Notes: generated by a model not told the origin, from the letters alone. A stretch of DNA of 64,000 nucleotides from Massilia sp. WG5 (GCF_001412595.2 NZ_CP012640.2:1984001-2048000); one strand, 5' to 3'. Positions 1-10,242 are shown, counted from the stretch's first letter. Translations and numbers: made by a program.

Positions 1-1674
1 ATCGGCAAGCGCCTCGGCGCGGGCTTTTCCCTGGTGATCGCCCTCGCTGTGCTGATCGCCACTGCCGGCATCTGGCGCCTGAACGCGGTGGCCGACGCCA
101 CCAGCGCCATGATGGCGGCGCCGCTGACCAAGGAACGCCTGATGACCGAATGGCATACCCAGACCTTTGCTGCGGTGCGCCGGACCGCCGCCATCGTCAA
201 GAGCAACGACCCCAGCCTGGTCGAGTTCTTCAAGGCCGACGGCGCCAAGACAGCCGGCCGCACCACCGAGCTGATCAAGCAGATCGAACCCCTGATCGAA
301 GGCGAGAAGGAACGCGCCCTGTTCGATCACATCGGCGCGCTGCGCAAGGCGTACACGGCGGCCAAGGACAAGGCGATCAAGCTGCGCGCGGCCGGCGACG
401 CCGAGGGCGCGGACCGGGTCCTGAACCAGGAATACGTGCCGGCCGCCGATGCCTATGAAGGCGCGCTGGCCGACCTGGTGAAAATGCAGGAGCAGCACAT
501 GGACGCCATCGCCGCGGGCATCAAGGCCGACAACCATGACAGCGTCCGCATGATCGCCATCCTGACCGCCGTCGTGGTCGCGCTCGGCGCGCTCTGTTCC
601 TCGCTGCTCACGCGCGGCATCGTGCTGCCGATCCGCCGTGCGGTCGGCGTGGCCGAGCAGGTTGCGTCCGGCGACCTGACCCAGCAGATCGAAGCCCGTT
701 CGAACGACGAAACCGGCGCCCTGCTGCGCGCGCTGCGCCACATGAACGACAGCCTGACCGGCATCGTCGGCGAAGTCCGCGGCGGCACCGCGTCGATCCA
801 CGGCGCGGCCGGCGAGATCTCGGCCGGCAACCTCGACCTGTCCTCGCGCACCGAGCAGCAGGCGGCCGCGCTGGAAGAAACCGCGGCCTCGATGGCCCAC
901 CTGACCGATACCGTGCGCCAGAACGCGGACAACGCGCGCCAGGCCAACCAGCTCGCGATCACCGCCTCCAGCGTCGCCACCAAGGGCGGCGAGGTGGTGG
1001 GCGAGGTCATCCTGACCATGGGCTCGATCAACGAATCGTCGAAGAAGATCGCCGACATCATCGGCGTCATCGACGGCATCGCCTTCCAGACCAACATCCT
1101 GGCGCTGAACGCGGCGGTGGAAGCGGCGCGCGCCGGCGAACAGGGCCGCGGCTTCGCGGTGGTGGCCTCGGAAGTGCGCAACCTGGCGCAGCGCTCGGCC
1201 GCCGCCGCCAAGGAGATCAAGCAGCTGATCGACGATTCGGTCGGCAAGGTCGACGCCGGCGCAAGGCTGGTCGACAAGGCCGGCGACACGATGGGCCAGG
1301 TGGTGGATTCGATCCAGCGCGTCACCGACATCATGGCGGACATCGCGGCCGCCAGCCAGGAACAGACCAGCGGCATCGAGCAGGTAAACCAGGCGATCGC
1401 CCAGATGGACGAAACCACGCAGCAGAACGCGGCCCTGGTCGAGGAATCGGCGGCGGCCGCCGCATCCCTGCAGGACCAGGCCGGCAAGCTGGCGCATACC
1501 GTCGACCGCTTCAGGATCGATCGCCAGGCGGCGCCCGCCGCCGCGCCGGCCAAGTCCGCGCCGGCGGCCGCCCTGCCCGCCCTGCGCCGGCAGCCGGCGC
1601 CGAAGCCGGTGCGCGCCAAGAAAGCCGATGCGGCCACCGCGGCGACCGCTGGCGACGGCTGGGAAGAGTTCTGA
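1..1674 (+). CDS. methyl-accepting chemotaxis protein (5' end outside window)
   Basis: This is an inner-membrane chemoreceptor that passes a periplasmic ligand signal to CheA/CheW. The reading frame is open from base 1. Its first residues (IGKRLG) match residues 9-14 of the paralogue at 4320, so about eight N-terminal residues are missing. The order is TM1, a periplasmic four-helix-bundle ligand domain, TM2 (around 540-620), HAMP, then the signalling domain with the conserved hairpin tip [20 protein letters not shown]. An Ala/Pro-rich tail ends in GWEEF, which fits the xWxxF pentapeptide that tethers CheR/CheB in some receptors. The ligand is unknown. The identification is secure; the start is not visible. 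Confidence 0.95.
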   Translation: MGKRLGAGFSLVIALAVLIATAGIWRLNAVADATSAMMAAPLTKERLMTEWHTQTFAAVRRTAAIVKSNDPSLVEFFKADGAKTAGRTTELIKQIEPLIEGEKERALFDHIGALRKAYTAAKDKAIKLRAAGDAEGADRVLNQEYVPAADAYEGALADLVKMQEQHMDAIAAGIKADNHDSVRMIAILTAVVVALGALCSSLLTRGIVLPIRRAVGVAEQVASGDLTQQIEARSNDETGALLRALRHMNDSLTGIVGEVRGGTASIHGAAGEISAGNLDLSSRTEQQAAALEETAASMAHLTDTVRQNADNARQANQLAITASSVATKGGEVVGEVILTMGSINESSKKIADIIGVIDGIAFQTNILALNAAVEAARAGEQGRGFAVVASEVRNLAQRSAAAAKEIKQLIDDSVGKVDAGARLVDKAGDTMGQVVDSIQRVTDIMADIAAASQEQTSGIEQVNQAIAQMDETTQQNAALVEESAAAAASLQDQAGKLAHTVDRFRIDRQAAPAAAPAKSAPAAALPALRRQPAPKPVRAKKADAATAATAGDGWEEF

Positions 1675-1774
1675 TGCCGTGACCTACCGGCCGGACGCGT
1701 GCCCCATGTGTGCGTCCGAACCGACTTTCGCCGGACTCGGGTTATCCTTGCTCTTCCGAATACAGGAGGAAGAG

Positions 1775-2176
1775 ATGTCCTACGAGGAAAGAGACGACTA
1801 CGGCATGTACAAGAACAAGCACGGCAAGGGACCGGGCCCGGAACTGATGGGCGCGAACACCCTGATCGGCGACCATGTCCATAACCTGCAGAACGAGCAC
1901 CTGGGCGTCATCAAGGAATTCATGGTGGACATGCGCACCGGCGCGATCGCCTATGCGGTGATGGCGTCCAGCCGCTTCGTCGGACTGGGCGAAAAACTGA
2001 TCGCGGTGCCCTGGCAGGCCCTGAGCCTCGATCCCGGGCACAAGCGCTTCATGATGGACATCCAGAAGGCGCGCATCGACGACGCGCCCGGCTTCGATAC
2101 CGACCACTGGCCGGACATGGCCGACCTCGAATGGGCCGGCGCGGTGCACGGCTACTACGGCACGCAGCCTGCGTGA
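1775..2176 (+). CDS. PRC-barrel domain protein
   Basis: This is a 133-residue cytosolic protein with a PRC-barrel fold (core GANTLIGDHVHNLQNEHLGVIKEF, here given only as a pattern start GANTLIG and the following strands). Such domains occur in RimM, in photosynthetic reaction centre H subunits and in many stand-alone stress-associated proteins of unknown role. The start at 1775 was chosen because a strong AGGAGGAAG ribosome site lies just upstream; the frame is open further 5' without a better signal. Its stop overlaps the start of the next gene, so the two are probably translationally coupled. Confidence 0.8.
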   Translation: MSYEERDDYGMYKNKHGKGPGPELMGANTLIGDHVHNLQNEHLGVIKEFMVDMRTGAIAYAVMASSRFVGLGEKLIAVPWQALSLDPGHKRFMMDIQKARIDDAPGFDTDHWPDMADLEWAGAVHGYYGTQPA

Positions 2177-2715
2177 TGGGCGGGCGCCGGCTGTTTTTCG
2201 CCGCACTCGGCTTCTGCGCAGCGGCGTCCGCTTCCGCCGCCGACGAATGCCCGTTGCGGGCGCCCGAGCCCCTGTTGCGGCCCGGGGCCTACGCCGCCCA
2301 GACGCTGTCCCGGCAAGACGGGAACGAAATGCAGGAAACGGCGCAGCTGCGCCCCGGCCTGCGCATCGCCATCCGCCAGAGCAGCTGCGTGGATGCCGTG
2401 ACGACCTCGCTCACGCTGCAGCTGCCGCGCGACCGGCGGCACGAACGGACCGACGACGAATGGATCGACCTTGCGCGCGCCGAAATCGGCAAGCTCAGGA
2501 CGGCTGCGCCGCCGGGGCGCCTGTCGGGGGTCGGGGAATTTCTCGGAAAGGCGCACGGCCTTGCACCGCGCCGCGGCGAACGCGCCATCTGCAGGGATGG
2601 AACGGCCCCGGCATCGGGCGAGTGTTCGTGGGACAGCCTGGGCGGCTACATCTTTTCCGTCAGGCGCATGCGGGACACGACCGTCGTCTCGGTCACCGAA
2701 TACATCAGCGCATAG
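2176..2715 (+). CDS. hypothetical exported protein
   Basis: This protein of about 179 residues is not recognised. It starts at ATG 2176 inside the TGATG overlap with the PRC-barrel gene; an in-frame GTG at 2173 is the alternative. The N-terminus (MGGRRLFFAALGFCAAASASAA) is a clear Sec signal peptide with an AxA cleavage site. The mature part has at least four cysteines (DECPL, SSCVD, AICRD, ECSWD), which suggests disulphides in the periplasm. The overlap implies co-expression with the PRC-barrel protein. No function can be assigned. Confidence 0.65.
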   Translation: MGGRRLFFAALGFCAAASASAADECPLRAPEPLLRPGAYAAQTLSRQDGNEMQETAQLRPGLRIAIRQSSCVDAVTTSLTLQLPRDRRHERTDDEWIDLARAEIGKLRTAAPPGRLSGVGEFLGKAHGLAPRRGERAICRDGTAPASGECSWDSLGGYIFSVRRMRDTTVVSVTEYISA

Positions 2716-2753
2716 TCCGTCGCCCCGGCGCAGGCAGGGGCGACGGCTGACGC

Positions 2754-4079
2754 TTACTTCTTCGGCGCCATCAGATCCAGCAGGATCGCGGTTTCAGCCT
2801 TGATGGTATTGGTCACGGTCGGCTTGAAGTCCGGCGCCCACTGCGGCGAGTGGGTGCCCGGCAGCGGCTGGCCGGCCTTTCTGGCGGCGTCCAGGCGCTT
2901 CGCGTCGACCGCGCCCACGTGCAGCAGGACTGCCTTCACGCCCGGCTGCTGGCCGTATTGCGAGAAGTCTTCCGAAGTCATCTTGGCCGGCATCTCCTTC
3001 ACGAACTCGGGGCCGACGGCGCCTTCGACCACCTTGACCATGCGGCCGATCAGCTCGGGATCGTTATAGACCGAATCGGTGCCCGGCTTGACTTCGACCA
3101 GCGGCTCTTTCGGCGCACCGGCGGCCATCGCCTCGCCCTTGGCTTCGCGCGCAATGCTGGCCAGCACGCGCTGGCGCACTTCCGGCTTGAAGGTGCGCAC
3201 CGACAGCGACAGCTTGACCTGGTCCGGGATGATGTTGGCGACGGTGCCGCCGTGGATGCTGCCGACGGTGATGACCAGCGGGTCGATCGGGTTGTTTTCG
3301 CGAGAAACAAGAGTTTGAAGCGCAAGCACGATGCGCGATGCGATCACGATCGGATCGCGCGCCTCGTGCGGCACGGCGCCGTGGCCGCCCTGGCCGAAGA
3401 CGGTGATGTTGACGACGTCGGACGAGGCGCGGAAGGGGCCGGCGTGGTACATGATCGTACCCGACGGCATGGTGGCGTCGTCGTGGAAGGACAGCGCGTA
3501 GTCAGGCTTCGGGAAGCGCTTGAACAGGCCGTCCTTCAGCATCGCCTCGGCGCCGCGCACGGTCTCTTCGGACGGCTGGCCGACCAGCATCAGGGTGCCG
3601 CTCCAGGCCTTGCGGTTGTCCGACATCAGCTTGGCGGTGCCGTACCAGGCCGACATGTGCAGGTCGTGGCCGCAGGCGTGCATCACCGGCGTGGGTTCGC
3701 CGGCGGCGCTCTTGCCGGTGGCCTTGCTGGCGAAGGCCAGGCCGGTCTTTTCCTGGACCGGCAGCGCGTCCATCTCGGTGCGCAGCATCACGGTCGGGCC
3801 GGGGCCGTTCTTCAGGATCGCGACCACGCCGGTGCCGCCGACGCCGGTGGTGACGTCGAAGCCCAGCTTCTTGGCGAGCTCGGCCAGCTTGGCCGAGGTC
3901 TTGTGTTCGTCGAAGCCGAGTTCCGGATTGCGGTGCAGGTCCTGGTACAGGTTTTCGATCGCCGGGTAGTTGGCGTTCAGCTGTTCGGCGAAAGGTGCAG
4001 GCAGTTGGGCCGCGCTGGCGGCGCCGCCGATGAGTCCGGCCAGGAACAGTGTATTGCGGAGAATGCTGGATGGGGTCAT
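2754..4079 (-). CDS. M20-family metal-dependent amidohydrolase/peptidase, exported
   Basis: This is a zinc amidohydrolase of the M20D (aminoacylase/carboxypeptidase, hippurate hydrolase-like) group that cleaves N-acyl amino acids or small peptides. Visible motifs are HACGHDLHM, which carries metal-ligand residues, the acidic EETVRGAEAM block and the dimerisation-domain segment around VPHEARDP. The start at 4079 gives a 441-residue protein beginning with a signal peptide (MTPSSILRNTLFLAGLIGGAASA), so it should be periplasmic. A longer frame to 4160 adds residues that look like untranslated leader. It is transcribed against both chemoreceptor genes. Confidence 0.9.
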   Translation of the reverse strand: MTPSSILRNTLFLAGLIGGAASAAQLPAPFAEQLNANYPAIENLYQDLHRNPELGFDEHKTSAKLAELAKKLGFDVTTGVGGTGVVAILKNGPGPTVMLRTEMDALPVQEKTGLAFASKATGKSAAGEPTPVMHACGHDLHMSAWYGTAKLMSDNRKAWSGTLMLVGQPSEETVRGAEAMLKDGLFKRFPKPDYALSFHDDATMPSGTIMYHAGPFRASSDVVNITVFGQGGHGAVPHEARDPIVIASRIVLALQTLVSRENNPIDPLVITVGSIHGGTVANIIPDQVKLSLSVRTFKPEVRQRVLASIAREAKGEAMAAGAPKEPLVEVKPGTDSVYNDPELIGRMVKVVEGAVGPEFVKEMPAKMTSEDFSQYGQQPGVKAVLLHVGAVDAKRLDAARKAGQPLPGTHSPQWAPDFKPTVTNTIKAETAILLDLMAPKK

Positions 4080-4319
4080 GGGGAAAAACTTCACGTTATT
4101 TGGGTGAATGAAACAGCAGGGATGACATGCCGCCTTTTCCCAGCCTAACAGATCAGTCAAATTGTAACAATGTCCAATTTAACAATTCCTCCCCGTCGTT
4201 GTCGGATAATACCTACAAAATGTTGCAAAAGTTTTTCCAAAGCGTATTTTTTAATTCCTTCAGGCAACTACCCCACCGTACAATCCGAACTTTCTAGCCG
4301 TACAAGATAAGGAATATCG

Positions 4320-6029
4320 ATGGGACTCGTTGCAAACATCAAGATCGGCAAACGCCTGGGACTCGGCTTTGCCCTCATTCTTGCGATGACGGTGGCCATT
4401 TCCGCCGTCGGCGCCTGGCGCATGAACAAGATCGCCGACAAGACCAAGGCGATGATGGCCGTGCCGCTGGCCAAGGAACGTTTGATCACCGACTGGTACA
4501 CCCTCAACTTCGCCTCGATCCGCCGCACCGCCGCGATCGCCAAGAGCAGCGATCCCTCGCTCGGCGCCTACTTCAAGGAAGACTCGGCCGCCTCGGTGAA
4601 GAAGGCCGCCGAGCTGCTCAAGCAGATCGAACCGCTGATCGCCGCCAGCGGCCCTGAAAAGGAGCTGTTCGCGAAGATCCTGGAGCAGCGCAAGGTCTAC
4701 AGCGCGTCGCGCGACGGCACCGTCAAGGCCAAGGCCGACGGCAATGCCGAGGAAGCGGCGCGCATCCTCGACAAGGAATTCACCCCGGCCGCCCAGAAGT
4801 ACCAGGACCTGCTGCAGGACCTGGTCAACATGCAGCGCACCAGCATGAACGATACCGCCGGCGCCATCGACGTTAACGCGGACAGCAGCACGAACCTGAT
4901 CATGATCCTGTGCGCCTGCGCGGTCGCGCTGGGCAGCGTCATCTCCTGGATGCTCACCCGCGGCATCGTGCAGCCGATCCGCGAAGCGGTCGCCGTGGCC
5001 GAGACCGTGGCCGGCGGCGACCTGACCCACAACATCGAAGTTCGTAGCAGCGACGAGACCGGCGCCCTGCTGCGCGCCCTGCGCCACATGAACGACAGCC
5101 TGGTGGGCATCGTCAGCCAGGTGCGCGGCGGCACCGACACCATCGCCACCGCCTCGCGCGAAATCAGTGCCGGCAACCTCGATCTCTCAAGCCGCACCGA
5201 ACAGCAGGCCGGCGCCCTCGAAGAGACCGCGGCCTCGATGGAAGAACTGACCACCACCGTGCGCCAGAACGCGGACAACGCGCGCCAGGCCAACCAGCTC
5301 GCCATCGCCGCCTCCGCAGTGGCGACCCAGGGCGGCGCCGTGGTCGGCGAAGTCATCACCACCATGGGTGCGATCAACGACAGCTCGCAGCGCATCGCCG
5401 ACATCATCGGCGTCATCGACGGCATCGCCTTCCAGACCAACATCCTGGCGCTGAACGCCGCGGTGGAAGCGGCGCGCGCCGGCGAACAGGGTCGCGGCTT
5501 CGCGGTCGTGGCCTCGGAAGTGCGCAACCTGGCGCAGCGCTCGGCGGCTGCGGCCAAGGAAATCAAGGAACTGATCACCGCCTCGGTGGCCAACGTCGAC
5601 GCCGGCACCAAGCTGGTCGACCGCGCCGGCGCGACGATGGAAGAAGTGGTGGGCAGCATCCGCCGCGTGACCGACATCATGGCCGAGATCACCAGCGCCA
5701 GCCAGGAACAGACCGGCGGCATCGAGCAGGTCAACAGCGCCATCACCCAGATGGACCATGTGACCCAGCAGAACGCGGCCCTGGTCGAAGAAGCGGCGGC
5801 CGCCGCCACCTCGATGCAGGACCAGGCCGCCAAGCTGGCCGACGTGGTCAGCGTGTTCAAGCTGGACCGTGCGCACGATCTCGGCGCCGTGGCTGCGCCC
5901 GTGCAGGCGAAAGCCGCCCCGGTCCGCCCGGCCCTGCCGCGCGCCGCGAAGCCGGTGGTGAAGGTGGCTGCGGCCAAGACGGTGAAACGCAACGAGCCGG
6001 TGGCTGCCGGGGATTGGGAAGAGTTCTAA
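4320..6029 (+). CDS. methyl-accepting chemotaxis protein
   Basis: This is a 569-residue chemoreceptor paralogous to the one at the window start. TM1 is at about residues 11-32, followed by a periplasmic four-helix-bundle domain to about 190, TM2 at about 195-215, HAMP to about 270, and the methylated signalling domain with the tip [15 protein letters not shown]. The C-terminus GDWEEF matches the xWxxF CheR/CheB tether. A ribosome site (AAGGAATATCG) precedes ATG 4320. The signalling domains share long identical DNA stretches with the first copy, for example about 60 bp from 5398 (matching about 1053). The ligand is unknown. Confidence 0.96.
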   Translation: MGLVANIKIGKRLGLGFALILAMTVAISAVGAWRMNKIADKTKAMMAVPLAKERLITDWYTLNFASIRRTAAIAKSSDPSLGAYFKEDSAASVKKAAELLKQIEPLIAASGPEKELFAKILEQRKVYSASRDGTVKAKADGNAEEAARILDKEFTPAAQKYQDLLQDLVNMQRTSMNDTAGAIDVNADSSTNLIMILCACAVALGSVISWMLTRGIVQPIREAVAVAETVAGGDLTHNIEVRSSDETGALLRALRHMNDSLVGIVSQVRGGTDTIATASREISAGNLDLSSRTEQQAGALEETAASMEELTTTVRQNADNARQANQLAIAASAVATQGGAVVGEVITTMGAINDSSQRIADIIGVIDGIAFQTNILALNAAVEAARAGEQGRGFAVVASEVRNLAQRSAAAAKEIKELITASVANVDAGTKLVDRAGATMEEVVGSIRRVTDIMAEITSASQEQTGGIEQVNSAITQMDHVTQQNAALVEEAAAAATSMQDQAAKLADVVSVFKLDRAHDLGAVAAPVQAKAAPVRPALPRAAKPVVKVAAAKTVKRNEPVAAGDWEEF

Positions 6030-6035
6030 TCCGTG

Positions 6036-6124
6036 CCGTCGTTCCCGCGAAGGCGGGAATCCAAGTGCCGCCAGCGCAGTCGAAACGCCGCCGGACTTGG
6101 GTCCCCGCCTCCGCGGGGACGACG
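6036..6124. repeat. interspersed palindromic repeat, copy 1
   Basis: This is an imperfect inverted repeat of about 89 bp. A left arm beginning CGTCGTTCCCGCGAAGGCGGG and ending TCCAAG mirrors a right arm beginning CTTGGGTCCCCGCC and ending GGGGACGACG. It sits between the stops of the chemoreceptor and dnaE2. A second copy with the same architecture lies at 23721. This type of intergenic element is widespread in proteobacterial genomes and can form a long hairpin. Confidence 0.75.
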
Positions 6125-6131
6125 TTCAAGG

Positions 6132-9100
6132 CTAACAAAAATCCCTGCTCCGCGTATCCAGACTCCCCAGCAGGTGCGACATGTCCACCAGGCGCTTGGC
6201 CACCAGGTGCCTGACCTCTCCCTCCCTCTGCCAGATCCCGTACACGCCCAGCAGGTGCGCATTCAGCACTTCCCTGCGCTGCTGTTCGACCAGGCTGGCC
6301 CACACGATCACGTTCACGTTCCCGGTCTCGTCCTCGATGGTCAGGAACAGCACGCCCTTGGCCGTGCCCGGGCGCTGGCGCACGGTGACGATGCCGCAGG
6401 CGCGCGCCAGCTGGCCGTTGGCGAAATCCATCAGCACCTCGGCCGGCAGGAAGCGCCTGGCCAGTAGCTGCGGCCGCAGCAGCGCGAGCGGATGGCGGCC
6501 CAGCGTGAGCCCCTGCGCGCGGTAGTCGCCGACGATTTCCTGTCCCTCGCTCGGCGCCGCCAGGACCGGCGCCTCCTCTTCCAGTCCGGCCGGACGCAGC
6601 AGGTCCTTGTCCGGCACCGCTCCCACCGCCTGCCACAGCGCCTGGCGCCGGTGCCCGGCAAGCAGCGCCAGCGCATTCCCGGCGGCCAGCACCTGCAGGT
6701 CGCCGCGGTCCAGGCTGGCGCGCCGCGCCAGGTCGGCCACATCGAGGAAAGGCCGGATCGCGCGCGCCATCTCGATGCGTTCGGCGGCTTCGCGCGCCAG
6801 CCCGCGCAGCATGTGCAGGCCGAGACGCACCGCCGGCTGGGAAGCCCCGGTTTCCTTGCCTCGATCGTCGTGCTCCTCCAGCGCCGACTCCCAGCCGCTG
6901 ACCGCCACGTCCACCGGACGCACCTCGATGCCATGGCGGCGCGCATCCTGCACCAGCTGCGAAGGGCTGTAGAAGCCCATCGGCTGGCTGTTCAGCAGCG
7001 CGCACAGGAAGGCCGCCGGCTCGTGGCACTTCAGCCAGGAGCTGGCATAGGCCAGCAGCGCGAAGCTGGCCGCGTGCGATTCCGGGAAGCCGTATTCGCC
7101 GAAGCCCTGGATCTGGCTGAAGATCTGCTCCGCGAAGCCGATGTCGTAGCCTTTCGCCAGCATGCCGCCGACGATGCGCTCGTAGTACTTCTCGAGTCCC
7201 CCCTTCCTCTTCCAGGCCGCCATCGCGCGCCGCAGCTGGTCGGCCTCGCCGGGTGTGAAGCCGGCCGCCAGGATCGCCACCTGCATCACCTGCTCCTGGA
7301 AGATCGGCACGCCCAGCGTGCGCTCCAGCGCCACCTTCATGTCCGGGCTCGGATACACCACCGGCTCCTTCTGCTCGCGCCGCTTCAGGTAGGGATGCAC
7401 CATGCCGCCCTGGATCGGCCCCGGGCGCACGATCGCCACCTGGATCACCAGGTCGTAGAATGCGCGCGGCTTCATCCGCGGCAGCATGCTCATCTGCGCG
7501 CGCGATTCGATCTGGAACACGCCCACGGTGTCGGCCGCGCGGATCATGCGGTAGGTGGCAGGATCGTCGGCCGGGATGTCCTGCATCTCGAACACGGTGC
7601 CATGGCGCTGGCCGACCAGCTGCAGGGCGCGGCGCAGCATCGACAGCATGCCCAGCGCCAGCACGTCGACCTTCATCAGGCCCAGCTCTTCGAGGTCGTC
7701 CTTGTCCCACTGGATCACACTGCGCTCCGGCATGGTCGCGTTCTCGATCGGCACCAGGCGCGACAGCTTCCCGCGCGCCATCACGAAGCCGCCCGGATGC
7801 TGGGACAGGTGGCGCGGAAAGCCGAGCAGGCGCTGCGCCAGCGAAGCCCACTGCTGCGACAGCGGCGCTTCCGGATCGAGGCCGCTCTCGGCCAGGCGGT
7901 TCAGGAGGTCGGCCTTGCCGTCGAACCAGTGGTGCTGCTTGCAGACCTTCTCGACGATGGCGAGGTCGATGCCGAGCGCGCGCCCGCTGTCGCGCAGCGC
8001 GCTCTTGGGGCGGTAGCTGATGACGACCGCCGCCAGCGCCGCGCGGGTGCGGCCGTATTTCCGGTAGATGTACTGGATGACCTCTTCGCGCCGCTGGTGC
8101 TCGAAGTCGACGTCGATGTCGGGCGGCTCGTTGCGCTCCTTCGAGATGAAGCGTTCGAACAGCAGGCTGGCCCTGCTGGGGTCGACTTCGGTGATGCCGA
8201 GGCAGTAGCACACCGCGGAATTGGCGGCCGAGCCGCGGCCCTGGCAGAGAATGTGCTGCGAGCGGGCGAAGCGCACGATGTCGTACACGGTCAGGAAGTA
8301 GTGCTCGTAGCGCATCTCGGCGATCAGCGCCAGCTCGTGCTCGATCTGCGCCTGCACCCTGGCCGGGATGCCGTCGCGGAAGCGCCGGTGTGCGCCGATC
8401 CAGGTCTCGCTGCGCAGGTAGCTGCTGGCCGTATGGCCGGACGGGACCACCTCGTCCGGGTATTCGTAGCGCAGCTCGTCCAGCGAGAAGGTGCACAGCT
8501 TCGCCACGCGCAGGGTTTCATCGAGCGCCGCGCGCGGATAGATGTTCGCCAGCCGCACCCGCGAGCGCAGGTGCTGCTCGGCGTTCGGGGCGAGCTGGTA
8601 GCCGCATTCGGCAACCGGCTTGCCGATCCGCGTTGCGCTCAAGGTGTCCTGCAAGGGTTTCCTCGAACGGACGTGCATCACCACGTGGCCGAGCGCGACG
8701 ATCGGCAGGCCGTGCTGCCAGCCGACTTCCTCGACGGTGGCGCGGTGGGCGTCGTCGAAGGCGCGGTGCAGCAGGTTCAGGCCGATCCAGGCACGGCCCG
8801 GGAAGGCCAGCGCCAGCCAGGCCGCCTGGGCGTGCAGGCGGTCGACCCCGGCCTGGTCGTGGCCGGGATAGACGGGCAGCAGGATCGCCAGGCAATCCTC
8901 CATGCCGCTTTCCAGATCGGCGGGACGCAGCAGGTAACTGCCCTTCTCGCTGCGGGTGCGCCCCAGCGTGATCAGCTCCGACAGGTTGCCGTAGCCATTG
9001 CGGTTCTGCGCCAGCAGGATCAGGGAAATCTCCGGCTGCGCCAGGTGGAAATGCGCGCCGATGATGAGCGGCAGCTTCGCCTGTTTCGCTTCCGCGTGCG

Positions 9101-9320
9101 CGCGCACGACCCCGGCCAGCGAGCACTCGTCGGTGAGCGCCAGCGCCGCATAGCCCAGCTGCACGGCCCGCGCCACCAGCTCTTCCGCATGCGAGGCCCC
9201 CTGCAGGAAGGAGAAGTTCGACAGGCAGAACAGCTCCGCATACTGGGGCAGGCCCAGGTGCAGTCCCTGCGGCGCCTGGATCGATGAAGGTGGCGGCGAT
9301 GGCGGTGGTTCTGATGGCAT
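6132..9320 (-). CDS. dnaE2: error-prone DNA polymerase III alpha subunit DnaE2 (ImuC)
   Basis: DnaE2 is the polymerase of the ImuA-ImuB-DnaE2 mutasome, which performs SOS-induced translesion synthesis. At 1062 residues it has the usual length. An N-terminal PHP domain (LSNFSFLQGASHAEELV onward) is followed by the polymerase core with the catalytic aspartates in PPDIDVDFEHQRREEV, then helix-hairpin-helix repeats and a C-terminal OB fold (GVLFLTIEDETGNVNVIVW). It ends in SRDFC, as typical of the family. A perfect LexA box lies 47 bp upstream of the start. The ribosome site is weak. imuA and imuB are not adjacent but lie at 47.3-49.4 kb. Confidence 0.97.
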   Translation of the reverse strand: MPSEPPPSPPPSSIQAPQGLHLGLPQYAELFCLSNFSFLQGASHAEELVARAVQLGYAALALTDECSLAGVVRAHAEAKQAKLPLIIGAHFHLAQPEISLILLAQNRNGYGNLSELITLGRTRSEKGSYLLRPADLESGMEDCLAILLPVYPGHDQAGVDRLHAQAAWLALAFPGRAWIGLNLLHRAFDDAHRATVEEVGWQHGLPIVALGHVVMHVRSRKPLQDTLSATRIGKPVAECGYQLAPNAEQHLRSRVRLANIYPRAALDETLRVAKLCTFSLDELRYEYPDEVVPSGHTASSYLRSETWIGAHRRFRDGIPARVQAQIEHELALIAEMRYEHYFLTVYDIVRFARSQHILCQGRGSAANSAVCYCLGITEVDPSRASLLFERFISKERNEPPDIDVDFEHQRREEVIQYIYRKYGRTRAALAAVVISYRPKSALRDSGRALGIDLAIVEKVCKQHHWFDGKADLLNRLAESGLDPEAPLSQQWASLAQRLLGFPRHLSQHPGGFVMARGKLSRLVPIENATMPERSVIQWDKDDLEELGLMKVDVLALGMLSMLRRALQLVGQRHGTVFEMQDIPADDPATYRMIRAADTVGVFQIESRAQMSMLPRMKPRAFYDLVIQVAIVRPGPIQGGMVHPYLKRREQKEPVVYPSPDMKVALERTLGVPIFQEQVMQVAILAAGFTPGEADQLRRAMAAWKRKGGLEKYYERIVGGMLAKGYDIGFAEQIFSQIQGFGEYGFPESHAASFALLAYASSWLKCHEPAAFLCALLNSQPMGFYSPSQLVQDARRHGIEVRPVDVAVSGWESALEEHDDRGKETGASQPAVRLGLHMLRGLAREAAERIEMARAIRPFLDVADLARRASLDRGDLQVLAAGNALALLAGHRRQALWQAVGAVPDKDLLRPAGLEEEAPVLAAPSEGQEIVGDYRAQGLTLGRHPLALLRPQLLARRFLPAEVLMDFANGQLARACGIVTVRQRPGTAKGVLFLTIEDETGNVNVIVWASLVEQQRREVLNAHLLGVYGIWQREGEVRHLVAKRLVDMSHLLGSLDTRSRDFC

Positions 9321-9367
9321 CGTGCGTCAGGGCAAATGATCTACAATTGTCTTAACAAAAGAGAATA

Positions 9368-9383
9368 CTGTATAAAAACACAG
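9368..9383. promoter_or_regulatory. LexA (SOS) box between dnaE2 and phzF-like gene
   Basis: The 16-mer CTGTATAAAAACACAG matches the proteobacterial LexA consensus CTGT-N8-ACAG perfectly. It lies 47 bp upstream of dnaE2 and 29 bp upstream of the divergent PhzF-like gene, so LexA could control both. The same arrangement with an equally perfect box stands before imuA at 49465. Confidence 0.9.
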
Positions 9384-9412
9384 TATAACTGACGACTCGG
9401 CAATTGCGAAAC

Positions 9413-10204
9413 ATGCACGTACAAACATTCAAATGCTTCGGGGCGCAGCCGGGCGACGGCAACCCCGCGCTGGTGATCGAGAACGACGGCATGGACCTGG
9501 CCGCGCGCCAGGCCTTCGCTGGCGCGCGCAACACCACCTGCGTCTTTCTTGCCCAGGCCGGGGATGCGGTCGAGGTCGATTACTTCTATCCGCACATGCG
9601 CAGCCCGCTGTGCCTGCATGCGACGCTGGCGGTGGCCGCCCTGCTGCTCGGCCGCGGCTCCGGCCCCGGCCAGGCCGGCGCGGGGATCGCCGTGCGCACC
9701 GCCATGACGGGGCAAGTGCTGCCCCTCGCGCGCGAAGGCGCTGCGTATTTCGTGAAGCTGGCGCCGCAGCCGGCGCCGCAGCCCGTGGTCGCGCCGGAAC
9801 AGGTGGCGGCCCTGCTGGGCGCGCCGGGCCTTGACCTGGCGTCGGCGCCGCGCGTGGCCTCGGTCGGCAGTCCCAAGCTGCTGGTGGAGCTGCAGGACCG
9901 GGACACGCTGTATGCACTGGCGCCCGACCTGGCCGGGATCGTCGCCTGGGGCCGGCGGGAGGGCGTGAACGGTGTCTATGCCTGGTGCCGGCTGGACGAG
10001 GGCACGGTCGAAGGCCGCAACTTCAACCATCTGGACCCGGCCCTGGAAGACAGCGCCACCGGCGTCGCGGCCGGCGCCCTCGCGGTGGCGCTGGGACGCG
10101 GCGTGAGCGTGCGCCAGGGACATGCGACGGGGCGCGACTGCCTGATCCGGACCCGGGTCGAGGATGGCGTCATCCTGGTGGGCGGCGCGGCCGAAGCAAG
10201 CTGA
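9413..10204 (+). CDS. PhzF-family (phenazine biosynthesis-like) protein, divergent active site
   Basis: This 263-residue protein has the two-lobed PhzF/diaminopimelate-epimerase-like fold; family members are isomerases acting on small acids, often of unknown substrate. The N-terminal motif VQTFKCFGAQPGDGNPALV is typical. The catalytic Glu normally found in an SET(T/A)FV block appears as Asn in ARNTTCVF. The FAGHATL His block survives as LCLHATL, and the DPVTGSA Asp block as DSATGVA. I chose ATG 9413 over TTG 9404. It diverges from dnaE2 across the LexA box, so it may be SOS-inducible. The substrate is unknown. Confidence 0.75.
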   Translation: MHVQTFKCFGAQPGDGNPALVIENDGMDLAARQAFAGARNTTCVFLAQAGDAVEVDYFYPHMRSPLCLHATLAVAALLLGRGSGPGQAGAGIAVRTAMTGQVLPLAREGAAYFVKLAPQPAPQPVVAPEQVAALLGAPGLDLASAPRVASVGSPKLLVELQDRDTLYALAPDLAGIVAWGRREGVNGVYAWCRLDEGTVEGRNFNHLDPALEDSATGVAAGALAVALGRGVSVRQGHATGRDCLIRTRVEDGVILVGGAAEAS

Positions 10205-10242
10205 ACAATAAACGGCAGCGCTCGGGACAAGCTGGTTTTTCG

